Shown here in pieces: positions 40,344-49,029 of a DNA stretch of 51,758 bases. Under the pieces are notes generated by a model, which worked only from the letters and a program-made list of their open reading frames with translations, searched no databases and was not told the origin of the DNA. The position numbers and the translations under genes are program-made. This DNA is from an uncultured beta proteobacterium (GTDB lineage: Bacteria > Pseudomonadota > Gammaproteobacteria > Burkholderiales > Burkholderiaceae_C), in NCBI GenBank assembly GCA_903897005.1, contig CAITZZ010000074.1, forward strand, positions 1 through 51,758, given 5' to 3'. The stretch's first letter is position 1. Each line of letters starts with the position of its first letter.

Positions 40344-41555
40344 TCAAAGCAGGCGGTCGCGCTGCGCCAGCGCCGGAAACAGGCGCAGCCACGCGGCCGC
40401 TACCAGCAGGGTGCCCACTCCCCCTGCAACCACCGAACCCACCGGCCCCCACAGGGCCGCCGTGGCACCGGACTCGAATTCACCGAGTTGATTGGACGCC
40501 CCAATAAAGATCGAGTTGACGGCCGCGACACGCCCGCGCATCTCGTCGGGCGTTTCCAGTTGCATGAGCGTCAGACGGATCACCACGCTGATGTTGTCGG
40601 CCGCACCGGTAACAACCAGCGCCAGCAGCGCAACTGCAAAGTGCGTGGACAGTCCAAACAGCACCGTCGCCAGGCCAAACACGGCGACGGCCGCCAGCAG
40701 ACGGTGCCCGACTTGCCGGCGCAGCGGAAAGCGCATCAGGAACAGGGACATGACCAACGCTCCAACCGCAGGCGCCGCCCGCAGCAGGCCCAGTCCGACT
40801 GGCCCGGTGTGCAGGATGTCACGCGCATAAATCGGCAGCAAGGCGGTGGCGCCCCCCAGCAGCACGGCAAACAGGTCGAGCGAGGTCGCGCCCAGCAGCA
40901 CTTTGTGCTGCCAGACAAAGTGGAAGCCGGCCAGTACCGTGCTCCAGGATGCGGCCAGATGCGCGGCGCGGTGCTGGTAACGCACCAGCAAGGTCAAGGC
41001 ACCCGCCAAGATCAGCAGCACGACGCAGGTGGCGTAAACCACCGTTGCCCCCAACACGTACAGCAAGCCACCCAGCGCCGGGCCACAAATGATGGCCACC
41101 TGCATGCCGCTGGAACTCATGGCAATAGCGCTCTGCAACAGTTGCTGCGGCACCAGCAAAGGCGTGAGTGCCTGCTGCGCCGGCATCTGAAAAGCGCGCG
41201 TGATGCCCAGCACCACCGACAGGGCAAAAATCATCTCCCGCGTGGCAAAGCCGCCCGGCGTTGCCAGCACCAGCAGCAAGGCGACCAGCGCCTGCGCCAG
41301 CATGCAGGTGGCAAAGATGCGCCCGCGGTGCAGCCGGTCGGCCAGATGCCCGGCTGGCAGGGTCATCACCAGTGCCGGCACAAACTGGAACAGGCCGACC
41401 AGCCCCAGGTCCCAGGCGCTCAAGGTGATGTCGTACATATGCCAGGCCACGGCCACCATCAGCATCTGATTGGCCATCACGCCGGCCAGGCGCGCCAGCC
41501 AGAAACGCATGAATTGGCGCTGCGCAAACAATTGTGAATAATGGCTCGAGGACAT
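40344..41555 (-). CDS. MFS transporter
   Basis: 12-TM-like hydrophobic profile, FMRFWLARLAGVMANQMLMVAVAWHMYD, LPAGHLADRLHRGRI loop. Confidence 0.88.
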   Translation of the reverse strand: MSSSHYSQLFAQRQFMRFWLARLAGVMANQMLMVAVAWHMYDITLSAWDLGLVGLFQFVPALVMTLPAGHLADRLHRGRIFATCMLAQALVALLLVLATPGGFATREMIFALSVVLGITRAFQMPAQQALTPLLVPQQLLQSAIAMSSSGMQVAIICGPALGGLLYVLGATVVYATCVVLLILAGALTLLVRYQHRAAHLAASWSTVLAGFHFVWQHKVLLGATSLDLFAVLLGGATALLPIYARDILHTGPVGLGLLRAAPAVGALVMSLFLMRFPLRRQVGHRLLAAVAVFGLATVLFGLSTHFAVALLALVVTGAADNISVVIRLTLMQLETPDEMRGRVAAVNSIFIGASNQLGEFESGATAALWGPVGSVVAGGVGTLLVAAAWLRLFPALAQRDRLL

Positions 41556-41612
41556 GCTGCAAGATTAACAGCATGCAGCCAACAACAAACTGCACCCACT
41601 CATACCTGGAGC

Positions 41613-42281
41613 ATGACCATGGACTTGTCAGAAGGCATAGAAAGCCGCCGCAGCGTACGCGGCTTCAAATCGACCCCGGTAGCCGAGGAAACCTTGCGCA
41701 GAATTCTTCAACTCGCCAGTTGCAGTCCCTCCTACACCAACACACAGCCGTGGGAGGTAGCGGTGGTCAGCGGCGAACGCCGCGACGCCCTGAGCCGGAT
41801 TCTGTTCGACCTGGCCAGCGCCAGTGTGCCCAGCAGTTCCGAGATTCCGGTGCCCGCGCAGTGGCCGGCTGAACTGGCAAGTCGCGCCAGCGAGCACAAC
41901 GCGCGGCGCTTTCGGGTGCTCGAGGTCGAACGCGACGATGCCAGCTCCAGAAACGAGTTGCGCCTGCTGAACTACCGTTTCTTCGGTGCGCCCTGCGTGT
42001 TGTTTCTTTTTCTGGACAGCAGCCTGAGCCCGTGGTCGATTTTCGACATGGGGCTGTTCACACAGACGCTGGCGCTGGCAGCGCACGCGCGGGGTCTGGG
42101 CACCTGCCTGCAGGCCTCGCTCACGCACTACCCCGACGCGGTGCGCGACTTTCTGGGTTTGCCGAGCAGCAAGAAGCTGATGCTCGGCATCTCGCTGGGA
42201 TATCCGGACCCGCAGGCCAAACTCAACAGCTACCAAAGTTCACGAACCAAGGTCGATGACTTTGTGAAGTGGTACCGCTAG
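41613..42281 (+). CDS. nitroreductase family protein
   Basis: IESRRSVRGFKSTPVAEETLRRILQLASCSPSYTNTQPWEV. Confidence 0.92.
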   Translation: MTMDLSEGIESRRSVRGFKSTPVAEETLRRILQLASCSPSYTNTQPWEVAVVSGERRDALSRILFDLASASVPSSSEIPVPAQWPAELASRASEHNARRFRVLEVERDDASSRNELRLLNYRFFGAPCVLFLFLDSSLSPWSIFDMGLFTQTLALAAHARGLGTCLQASLTHYPDAVRDFLGLPSSKKLMLGISLGYPDPQAKLNSYQSSRTKVDDFVKWYR

Positions 42282-42296
42282 AACCGGAGCGGCAGA

Positions 42297-42929
42297 TCAG
42301 GCGCCGGTGGCCTTGTCCTTGCCCTGCCACTGCGCGTAGTTGATGCGCGCCACATCAAACTGATCGGTGGTCCGGCAATAGACAGAAGGTGAACCCAGGC
42401 GACCGATCGGCGCAAAGCCGTTGACACGCAGGCGCGGCCCGATCAGATCGTCGGCAACGTGGAACATCACCACTTGACCAATGAACAGCATGTTGGCGCC
42501 AAGCTGCTGCGCGCTGAAGAGCTTGCATTCCATACTCACTTGCACTCGTGCCACACGCGGCGTCTTGATGTGCACAGAGGGCGCGGTGTGCAGCTGTGCT
42601 GCTTCGAGCTCACTTTGATCCGGCGGAAAATCGGCCGCTGAGAGGTTCATGGCGTCAAACAGGTCTTCGGTCACCATGTTCACCACAAACTCGCCGCTGG
42701 ACTGGATGTTCTTCTCCGTATCCTTGAGCTCGCCCTTGTCGTTGCGACCGACACTGATGATCAGGTACACCGGGTCGCTGCCAAGGGCGTTGAAGAAACT
42801 GAACGGCGCCAGATTGACCACGCCGCTTTGACTCAGGGTGCTGACCCAGGCAATCGGGCGCGGTACGACCAGGTTGGTCAGCAGCTTGTAGTTATCGGCA
42901 TTGGACTGAAGTGCGGGATCGATTTGCAT
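42297..42929 (-). CDS. flavin reductase family protein (FMN-binding split barrel)
   Basis: NYKLLTNLVVPRPIAWVSTLSQSGVVNLAPFSFFNALGSDP. Confidence 0.9.
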   Translation of the reverse strand: MQIDPALQSNADNYKLLTNLVVPRPIAWVSTLSQSGVVNLAPFSFFNALGSDPVYLIISVGRNDKGELKDTEKNIQSSGEFVVNMVTEDLFDAMNLSAADFPPDQSELEAAQLHTAPSVHIKTPRVARVQVSMECKLFSAQQLGANMLFIGQVVMFHVADDLIGPRLRVNGFAPIGRLGSPSVYCRTTDQFDVARINYAQWQGKDKATGA

Positions 42930-42991
42930 GAGAGCGGCTCCGGTGGAATTTGGAACTGATGATAGCGGGGATTCCCCCCATTGCATTGAAA

Positions 42992-43007
42992 ATACAGAAA
43001 TCTGTAT
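42992..43007. promoter_or_regulatory. inverted repeat, candidate VapB autoregulatory operator
   Basis: ATACAGA-AA-TCTGTAT, 10 nt before the vapB ATG. Confidence 0.5.
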
Positions 43008-43017
43008 ACTTGCAGCC

Positions 43018-43287
43018 ATGAAGACCACGCTGGATATACATGACGCGCTCCTGATCGAGGCCAAGACCCTGGCGGCCCAGCAGCGGCTGAGTCTGACCCG
43101 GCTGATTGAAGAGGGGCTGCGCATGCGACTCGGCGCCGCACAGGGCCCTGGCACCAAACCACGTCGAGCCATGCCCGTCTGCAAGCCCAAAGGCGCGAAT
43201 CCGGGTAAATTAAATCCGGATCTGACTGGACTGAGCAGCCGCGAAATGCTCGATGCGCTGGACCAAGGTCTGAGCGATGTTGCCTGA
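43018..43287 (+). CDS. type II TA antitoxin, VapB-like ribbon-helix-helix (module 1)
   Basis: MKTTLDIHDALLIEAKTLAAQQRLSLTRLIEEGLRMRLG; overlaps the PIN toxin ORF by 11 nt. Confidence 0.87.
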   Translation: MKTTLDIHDALLIEAKTLAAQQRLSLTRLIEEGLRMRLGAAQGPGTKPRRAMPVCKPKGANPGKLNPDLTGLSSREMLDALDQGLSDVA

Positions 43288-43711
43288 CGTGAATGTGCTG
43301 GTGGCAGCGCACCACAGCAGCCACCCGCACCACCGCATCGCAGCGGACTGGCTGCAAGGCACGCTGACCAGTGCCAACGGCCAGGTCATGCGCTTGCCTA
43401 TGGCTGTGATCAGCGGATTTTTGCGCCTTGTCACTCACCCCAAAATTTTCAGCCATCCATCCACAGCTGCGCAGGCGGTTGACTTCATCGACTGGCTGCT
43501 GGACGACCCCGCTGTGCGCTTGCTGGACAGCACACAGGAGTGGCCCAGCCTGAGGCAACTGGTGCTGGATAAAGCGATGAGCGCCAACCAGATTCCTGAT
43601 GCCTGGCTGGCTGCCATGGCGCTGAGTCTGGGCGAGCCTTTTGTGACATTCGACAAAGACTTCCGACGCTTGCTGCCACCGTCCTTGCTGGTGGTGCTTC
43701 GTCAAGAATAG
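43277..43711 (+). CDS. type II TA toxin, VapC-like PIN domain (module 1)
   Basis: LPDVNVLVAAHHSSHPHH...; DAWLAAMALSLGEPFVTFDKDFRRL acidic PIN motifs. Confidence 0.9.
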   Translation: MLPDVNVLVAAHHSSHPHHRIAADWLQGTLTSANGQVMRLPMAVISGFLRLVTHPKIFSHPSTAAQAVDFIDWLLDDPAVRLLDSTQEWPSLRQLVLDKAMSANQIPDAWLAAMALSLGEPFVTFDKDFRRLLPPSLLVVLRQE

Positions 43712-43726
43712 ATTCCGGAGAGATTC

Positions 43727-44410
43727 ATGCGTGTTCTTGCAGGATTGGTTGCCGGGCTGCTCGTCAGCTTGCAGGCGCTCGCCCTTGACCTGGGGAGTCT
43801 GAGCAACGCCGATGCCGGCAGTGGTCTGAAAGATGCGCTGACACAGGGCACTGCCGTGGCCGTTTCCAGGCTGGGGTCGGAAAACGGTTTTCTGGGCAAT
43901 GACAAGGTCAGGATACCTCTGCCTGACGCCTTAAAACGCGTCGAGGGCATGCTGCGCATGCTGGGCCTGCAAAAGCAGACGGAGGAACTGGTAACCGCAA
44001 TGAACCGCGCCGCCGAGCAGGCCGTGCCGCAGGCCAAGCCGCTGCTGCTCAACGCCGTCAAGAACATGAGTTGGCAGGACGCCAAGGGCATTCTTGCCGG
44101 CAACGACACTGCCGCAACCGAGTATTTCCGCCGAACCACCAGCGATCAGCTCACCGAGAAGTTTCTCCCTATCGTCACCAAGGCAACCGCCAAGGTGGGC
44201 CTGGCCGAGAAGTACAACGAAATCGCCGGCAAGGGCGCCAAGCTGGGTCTGGTGGATGCCAGGCAGGCCAGGATCGAGAACTATGTGACGCAGAAGGCAC
44301 TTGACGGGCTGTTTCTGATGATCGCGGAGCAGGAAAAAGCGATCCGCGCCGACCCCATCGGTGCCGCTACAGCCATGGCCAGACGAGTTTTCGGGCTGGC
44401 GGCCAAGTAG
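43727..44410 (+). CDS. DUF4197 domain-containing exported protein
   Basis: Signal peptide; LSNADAGSGLKDALTQGTAVAVSRLGSENGFLGNDKVRIPLPD. Confidence 0.9.
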   Translation: MRVLAGLVAGLLVSLQALALDLGSLSNADAGSGLKDALTQGTAVAVSRLGSENGFLGNDKVRIPLPDALKRVEGMLRMLGLQKQTEELVTAMNRAAEQAVPQAKPLLLNAVKNMSWQDAKGILAGNDTAATEYFRRTTSDQLTEKFLPIVTKATAKVGLAEKYNEIAGKGAKLGLVDARQARIENYVTQKALDGLFLMIAEQEKAIRADPIGAATAMARRVFGLAAK

Positions 44411-44441
44411 GTCAAGACCTCCGCCAGCACCAGATACAGCC

Positions 44442-44816
44442 ATGCCAGACCAGTTCATTGAATTCACCACCGACAAGCAGTTTGTCGAGCGCGTGCGCGA
44501 GCTCAAGACCATCGAGGTGATGATCCGCATGTACTGCATCCACCATCACGCGCCTGAGCCGCTGTGTGCAGAGTGCGGCGACCTGTTCGAGTATGCGCAG
44601 CGCCGGCTGCAGCGCTGTGTGTTCGGTGACGCCAAGCCCAACTGCGCCAAATGCGTCGTGCACTGCTACAACGATGCCATGCGCGAGAAGATCAGAATCG
44701 TGATGCGCTGGGCCGGCCCTCGGATGCTGCTGCGACACCCGGTTCTTGGGATCAGGCACATGCTGGCGGATCGCAAACCGATACCGGTGCTGCCGAGCAA
44801 GCGTCACGGTAGCTGA
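44442..44816 (+). CDS. YgbA-like 'nitrous oxide-stimulated promoter' family protein
   Basis: IEVMIRMYCIHHHAPEPLCAECGDLFEYAQRRLQRCVFGDAKPNCAKCVVHCYNDAMREKIRIVMRWAGPRML. Confidence 0.85.
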   Translation: MPDQFIEFTTDKQFVERVRELKTIEVMIRMYCIHHHAPEPLCAECGDLFEYAQRRLQRCVFGDAKPNCAKCVVHCYNDAMREKIRIVMRWAGPRMLLRHPVLGIRHMLADRKPIPVLPSKRHGS

Positions 44817-44857
44817 CTTCACCGACTCGTTGCTGGACGACACCACTGTGCGCCTGC
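44814..44857 (+). pseudogene. short relic of a vapC-type PIN toxin gene
   Basis: 38 of 44 bases identical to 43480-43523 inside vapC of module 1; in frame VADFTDSLLDDTTVRL vs AVDFIDWLLDDPAVRL. Confidence 0.7.
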
Positions 44858-44940
44858 GACGAGCAACCTTGGCGAAACCCCCCGCGCCTTTATCGAAGCG
44901 GATCTCGCGCCGGCTTGCGCTAGCGCACCGGCACGCTCGG

Positions 44941-45807
44941 ATGCGCGTCTCGCGCTTGCCAGCCGTTTGGCGCGGCATGCTGTGGGTGGCTTTGAGCGGC
45001 CTGGTGTTTTCCTGCCTCAATGCCACGGTCCGTAGCATCACCCTGTCGCTCGATCCGTTTCAGGCGCAGTTTCTGCGCTACGTGTTTGGCATCGTGGCCT
45101 TGCTGCCGCTGGTCTTGCGCGAGGGTTTGCTGGCCTATCGCCCGGTCAATCTGAGCGGGCAACTCTGGCGCGGTGCGGTCCATACCGTGGGTCTCACGCT
45201 ATGGTTTATCGCCCTGCCCCATCTTGGGCTGGCAGATATGACGGCCATTGGGTTTACCGGGCCGATCTTCATCATGCTGGGTGCTTCCTGGTTTCTGGGC
45301 GAGAAGATGCGCGCTGATCGCTGGATCGCAGCCTGCATCGGCTTTGCCGGTGTCTTGGTCGTCGTTGCTCCCAGACTCTCGGGTCAAGGCGGCTGGTATG
45401 CCCTGGCCATGCTCGCCTCCTGCCCGGTTTTTGCCGCATCCTTCCTGATGACGAAGACCCTCACTCGCTACGAAAAGCCCGGTGTCATTGTGCTGTGGCA
45501 AGCGATCTCGGTAACCGCATTGAGTCTGCCCTTGGGATTGTTGCACTGGTCAGCTCCCACAAACTGGCAATGGCTCGGCTTTGCCATGGCAGGCGTTCTG
45601 GGTTCGCTCGGTCAGTACTGCCTGACCCGTGGCTTCCGATCCGCCGACATCTCGGCCACCCAGTCCCTGCGCTTCCTGGATTTGATCTGGGCGTCCGTGA
45701 TGGGCTGGCTGGTTTTTTCCGACGTGCCAAGCCAGACCACCTTGCTTGGGGCCTTGGTCATCCTGGCGTCAACGATCTGGATCGCTCGACGGGAACACCT
45801 GCGCTAA
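44941..45807 (+). CDS. EamA/DMT family transporter
   Basis: MLWVALSGLVFSCLNATVRSITLSLDPFQAQFLRYVFGIVALLPLV; 10-TM-like. Confidence 0.87.
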   Translation: MRVSRLPAVWRGMLWVALSGLVFSCLNATVRSITLSLDPFQAQFLRYVFGIVALLPLVLREGLLAYRPVNLSGQLWRGAVHTVGLTLWFIALPHLGLADMTAIGFTGPIFIMLGASWFLGEKMRADRWIAACIGFAGVLVVVAPRLSGQGGWYALAMLASCPVFAASFLMTKTLTRYEKPGVIVLWQAISVTALSLPLGLLHWSAPTNWQWLGFAMAGVLGSLGQYCLTRGFRSADISATQSLRFLDLIWASVMGWLVFSDVPSQTTLLGALVILASTIWIARREHLR

Positions 45808-45854
45808 GCGATCGCGCTACCATGGGCTGACCGCCACCCAGAAAGCAAAACCCC

Positions 45855-46751
45855 ATGACCTGGAATATCCATGACGCCCCCGACCAGAAGGGACGCATCG
45901 CTATCGTTACCGGTTCCAATATCGGCCTTGGCTACGACACCGCCCTGGCACTTGCCGGCAAGGGTTGCAGGCTCGTACTGGCCTGCCGCAATCTGGACAA
46001 GGCACAAGCGGCCCGGGGACAAATCCTCGCTCGCTATCCGAAAGCCCGGGTCGAATGCCAGACCCTGGACCTCAGCAGCCTGAAATCGGTTCGCGCATTT
46101 GCCACGGGCTTCTTGAAAAGCCACAGGAAACTGGACCTGCTGATCAACAACGCCGGCATCATGATGCCGCCGTACTCGCTGAGTGAGGACGGCTTTGAGA
46201 GCCAATTGGCAGCCAACTATCTGGGACACTTCGCCTTGACCGGTCTGCTGCTGCCTGTGCTTGCCAGGACAGCAGGCTCCCGAATCGTCAGTCTCAGTAG
46301 CCTGGCCCACAACTGGGGCCACATCCGGTTCGACGACCCGCACTTCAAGAACGGGTACAGCAAACGCGGTGCCTACGGACAAAGCAAGCTGGCCTGCCTG
46401 ATGTTTGCCTATGAGTTGAATCGTCGACTACAAGAGGCGGGGCTCAAGACCTTGTCGGTGGCCGCGCATCCGGGGGTGGCAGTGACCAATCTGGCGCAGC
46501 ACTTCCCCCGGTTTCTGACCATGTTTTTCCCGCTGGTTGGTCAATCTGCCGCGGCCGGCGCACTGCCGACGCTCTACGCGGCACTGGGTGACGATGTTGA
46601 CGGTGGCGACTATTGCGGGCCGCGTTCGATGCGTCAGATGCGCGGAGCGCCCGTCAAGGTCGGTTCCAACCGTGCTTCCAGGGACTCTGCAGCGGCGAAG
46701 CGGCTATGGAAACTGTCTGAGGAACTCACGGGCGTGAGCTTTCTGAGTTGA
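45855..46751 (+). CDS. SDR family oxidoreductase (retinol dehydrogenase-like)
   Basis: AIVTGSNIGLGYDTALALAGKGCRLVLACRN; YGQSKLACL. Confidence 0.92.
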   Translation: MTWNIHDAPDQKGRIAIVTGSNIGLGYDTALALAGKGCRLVLACRNLDKAQAARGQILARYPKARVECQTLDLSSLKSVRAFATGFLKSHRKLDLLINNAGIMMPPYSLSEDGFESQLAANYLGHFALTGLLLPVLARTAGSRIVSLSSLAHNWGHIRFDDPHFKNGYSKRGAYGQSKLACLMFAYELNRRLQEAGLKTLSVAAHPGVAVTNLAQHFPRFLTMFFPLVGQSAAAGALPTLYAALGDDVDGGDYCGPRSMRQMRGAPVKVGSNRASRDSAAAKRLWKLSEELTGVSFLS

Positions 46752-46780
46752 TCCACGGCGCAATGGTTTGCTCTCTTGAA

Positions 46781-47092
46781 TTAGCGCGCCGGCGTGGGCA
46801 TCATCGCGCCGCAGTTCCAGCACTGCTCAAAGCCACCCACCACACGCTCACCGCAAGCACAACGCCAGCGCCGCTGCGGCACATGCCGCAAAAAATACAG
46901 AAGCTCCAATGCGCTGGCCTCCTGGCTGGGGTCATCGATCCATACTTCTGGCAAACATTGATCGGGTGGCAATTCGCCGGCCGCGCTCCTGAGGTACTCG
47001 CGCTGCACACTCGCCCCAATGCCCTCTGCCTTGAGCCAATCGACCCACAGCGTAGCCATAACCAGATTGGGGGCTTGCGTCAGGCGTGGCAT
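46781..47092 (-). CDS. DUF2007-like protein with C-terminal zinc-ribbon-like cysteines
   Basis: PNLVMATLWVDWLKAEGIGASVQREYL...; RWRCACGERVVGGFEQCWNCGAMMP. Confidence 0.7.
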   Translation of the reverse strand: MPRLTQAPNLVMATLWVDWLKAEGIGASVQREYLRSAAGELPPDQCLPEVWIDDPSQEASALELLYFLRHVPQRRWRCACGERVVGGFEQCWNCGAMMPTPAR

Positions 47093-47298
47093 CAGTCGGT
47101 CTGCGACCTGTTTCGATTTGTGAAGTCAGTGACCAGTCCCACTGCCGCGAAGACAAGAGCAAACGGCAAGCCAGACTCGACGAACGCAACAAAGTCGGCC
47201 AGACGAATGAAAATGGAATAGCTGCTCTGTGTAATGGAGGCAACCATTCCCAGCACTTGGCCAAGTCCTGCCATGATAAAGGTGCGCCGGAGTTTCAT
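47092..47298 (-). CDS. small hypothetical membrane protein
   Basis: 68 aa, two hydrophobic segments; TGATG coupling with the downstream DUF2007-like CDS. Confidence 0.5.
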   Translation of the reverse strand: MKLRRTFIMAGLGQVLGMVASITQSSYSIFIRLADFVAFVESGLPFALVFAAVGLVTDFTNRNRSQTD

Positions 47299-47403
47299 CG
47301 TGACACTTTACCTCAGTATCAGGTGCATCAGGACGCAGCGCAGTGCGCTTGCACCCATCAACACATCACACCCCATCCCTCGAAGCGAAGCCACAGACGC
47401 CAG

Positions 47404-48015
47404 CTATTTTCCTGGTTTCTTTTCTAGTGCAATCAGGGCGATTTTCTTGCAATCGGCAGGGGCAAGGTCCGGAAAGTGGGCCTTGATGTTGAAGCTGACA
47501 GAATTCCAATCATACCGTTGGCCCAAGGTATCACAGGACGCCATGTAGCAAAGTGCGTGCTCCTCAGCTCTTGCAAATTCGGCAGTCCATGTATCGTCAT
47601 CCTGCGCAACCCCGTTGTAAGGCATCTGCGCAAAGGGGGGCATCGTATTGATCCATGCGGCCTCATCCTCTGCAACCCAGTCGGACGGTATCTGGGTAAT
47701 GGGGGAGGTCCTGGCATTGCGCTGCTGAGTCGCTCTCCGCGCCAGATTGCGTATGGCGCTGCGAAAGTTACCGGGTATGAAGTGTCGACTGCGAGCCGGA
47801 AAACCGCCCCACACACCGATGGTCACGGTGATTGACCCCACATAGGCGCACATCAGGGCGCCAAGCCACATCGCCGGCGTTGCCGCCTCAGAAGGGGGGT
47901 GCTCTACCGCCCAACCGATCGTTGGCATTGTCAGGCACGCAAGGGTTAAGCCAGCGCAAATCAAAATGATGCGTGTCGTGGTGCGTTTGACAAAGATTTC
48001 TATCGACTGAGGCAT
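47404..48015 (-). CDS. hypothetical membrane-anchored protein with internal 22-aa repeat
   Basis: Two N-terminal hydrophobic segments; repeated block PSDWVAEDEAAW / PYNGVAQDDDTW. Confidence 0.55.
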   Translation of the reverse strand: MPQSIEIFVKRTTTRIILICAGLTLACLTMPTIGWAVEHPPSEAATPAMWLGALMCAYVGSITVTIGVWGGFPARSRHFIPGNFRSAIRNLARRATQQRNARTSPITQIPSDWVAEDEAAWINTMPPFAQMPYNGVAQDDDTWTAEFARAEEHALCYMASCDTLGQRYDWNSVSFNIKAHFPDLAPADCKKIALIALEKKPGK

Positions 48016-48082
48016 GCGCCTCCTCCAGGTTGTTATGTTGTCGTGAAGCACAAGACTCGACAGGTTTGCGAGCCACCCAACT

Positions 48083-48361
48083 TCATTCACCCGCGTTTGA
48101 CTTGTACTGACTGGCAGCACTGTCAGTTTGGCACTTGAGCACCTGTGCTCGCGTCCACCGATAACGGGAAACTTGCGAATTTCCAACCATCATTGAGCGC
48201 ACGATTGTCACTTCGTATTCACGACAGCTGTGGTCGATCGGTACGGCTTTGAACTGGTAGCGAAGAACACCTCTGTGTGTATCGCGCGTCCAGCTTTGAA
48301 ACGAGATCACCTTGAACTGAAGCTGGAGCCATCTAAAGACTCTATTCAGACTTGAAATCAT
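48083..48361 (-). CDS. hypothetical protein
   Basis: 92-aa ORF with no better competitor; no family recognised. Confidence 0.3.
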   Translation of the reverse strand: MISSLNRVFRWLQLQFKVISFQSWTRDTHRGVLRYQFKAVPIDHSCREYEVTIVRSMMVGNSQVSRYRWTRAQVLKCQTDSAASQYKSNAGE

Positions 48362-48576
48362 CGGTTTCCTTGGCTGGCAATCCTATTGCGGAAACTCGCA
48401 TCAAAAAGACCTGCTGGCAAGGACCGGCAGCCTGTTGCCTGCCGCGTCGAGCACAACGAACCTTGGCGCCGCGATGGCGATGAGTTTGCGCATGATGGAG
48501 TACTCGATGCTGAGTTGAAATGGATTCTGGCGGTATTGCAGTCTGTCGATTGATTCTAGGCATCATCTATTGACGC

Positions 48577-48606
48577 GCCTATCCCCCAAATGGGGGATAG
48601 GCGCAC
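48577..48606. repeat. perfect 14-bp inverted repeat with 2-nt centre
   Basis: GCGCCTATCCCCCA-AA-TGGGGGATAGGCGC; no T tract on either side. Confidence 0.9.
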
Positions 48607-48717
48607 AGTCCTTCGCCTATCTGCGGTCTTGCTGTACCTGAGCGTACCTCTCCTTGTGAGTGACGCGAGTTACTTGCCACCAATCACTAGGGCTGTCTAA
48701 GGTTCGCCTCAAGCAAG

Positions 48718-48746
48718 TTGCACACAGTGACGCAACGCTTTAGAAT
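48718..48746 (+). promoter_or_regulatory. candidate sigma-70 promoter of TA module 2
   Basis: TTGCAC - 17 nt - TAGAAT. Confidence 0.45.
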
Positions 48747-48777
48747 GTATCAACATAAACGTATATCCAGCTCAATC

Positions 48778-49029
48778 ATGATGAATCTACAAATTGCCAA
48801 ATGGGGAAACAGTCTTGCAGTGCGTATCCCCGCGGACTATGTGCGCCAGATTGGCGTCAAGGAAGGTGACCGGCTTGTAGCTCACCTGGGTGCTGACGGC
48901 GCACTGAACCTAAGTCCGCCAGCACAGTGGAGCCGCAAAGCCTTCGCGCAGGAATTGGCCCGTGATGCCGAGGCACTGCCGATGGGTACGTCGGTGATCG
49001 AGCAGATGCGGCAGGAGGCGCGGTACTGA
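48778..49029 (+). CDS. type II TA antitoxin, AbrB/MazE-like (module 2)
   Basis: LQIAKWGNSLAVRIPADYVRQIGVKEGDRL swapped-hairpin motif. Confidence 0.9.
   Translation: MMNLQIAKWGNSLAVRIPADYVRQIGVKEGDRLVAHLGADGALNLSPPAQWSRKAFAQELARDAEALPMGTSVIEQMRQEARY

Noticed and set aside
40170-41537. 455-aa + strand ORF rich in Gln/His/Arg
   Set aside because: Antisense to the MFS transporter; the composition reflects reverse-complement codons of a membrane protein.
48342-48566. 74-aa minus strand ORF
   Set aside because: Arg/His/Gln-rich, overlaps another candidate ORF; more likely the complement of a decayed + strand frame.
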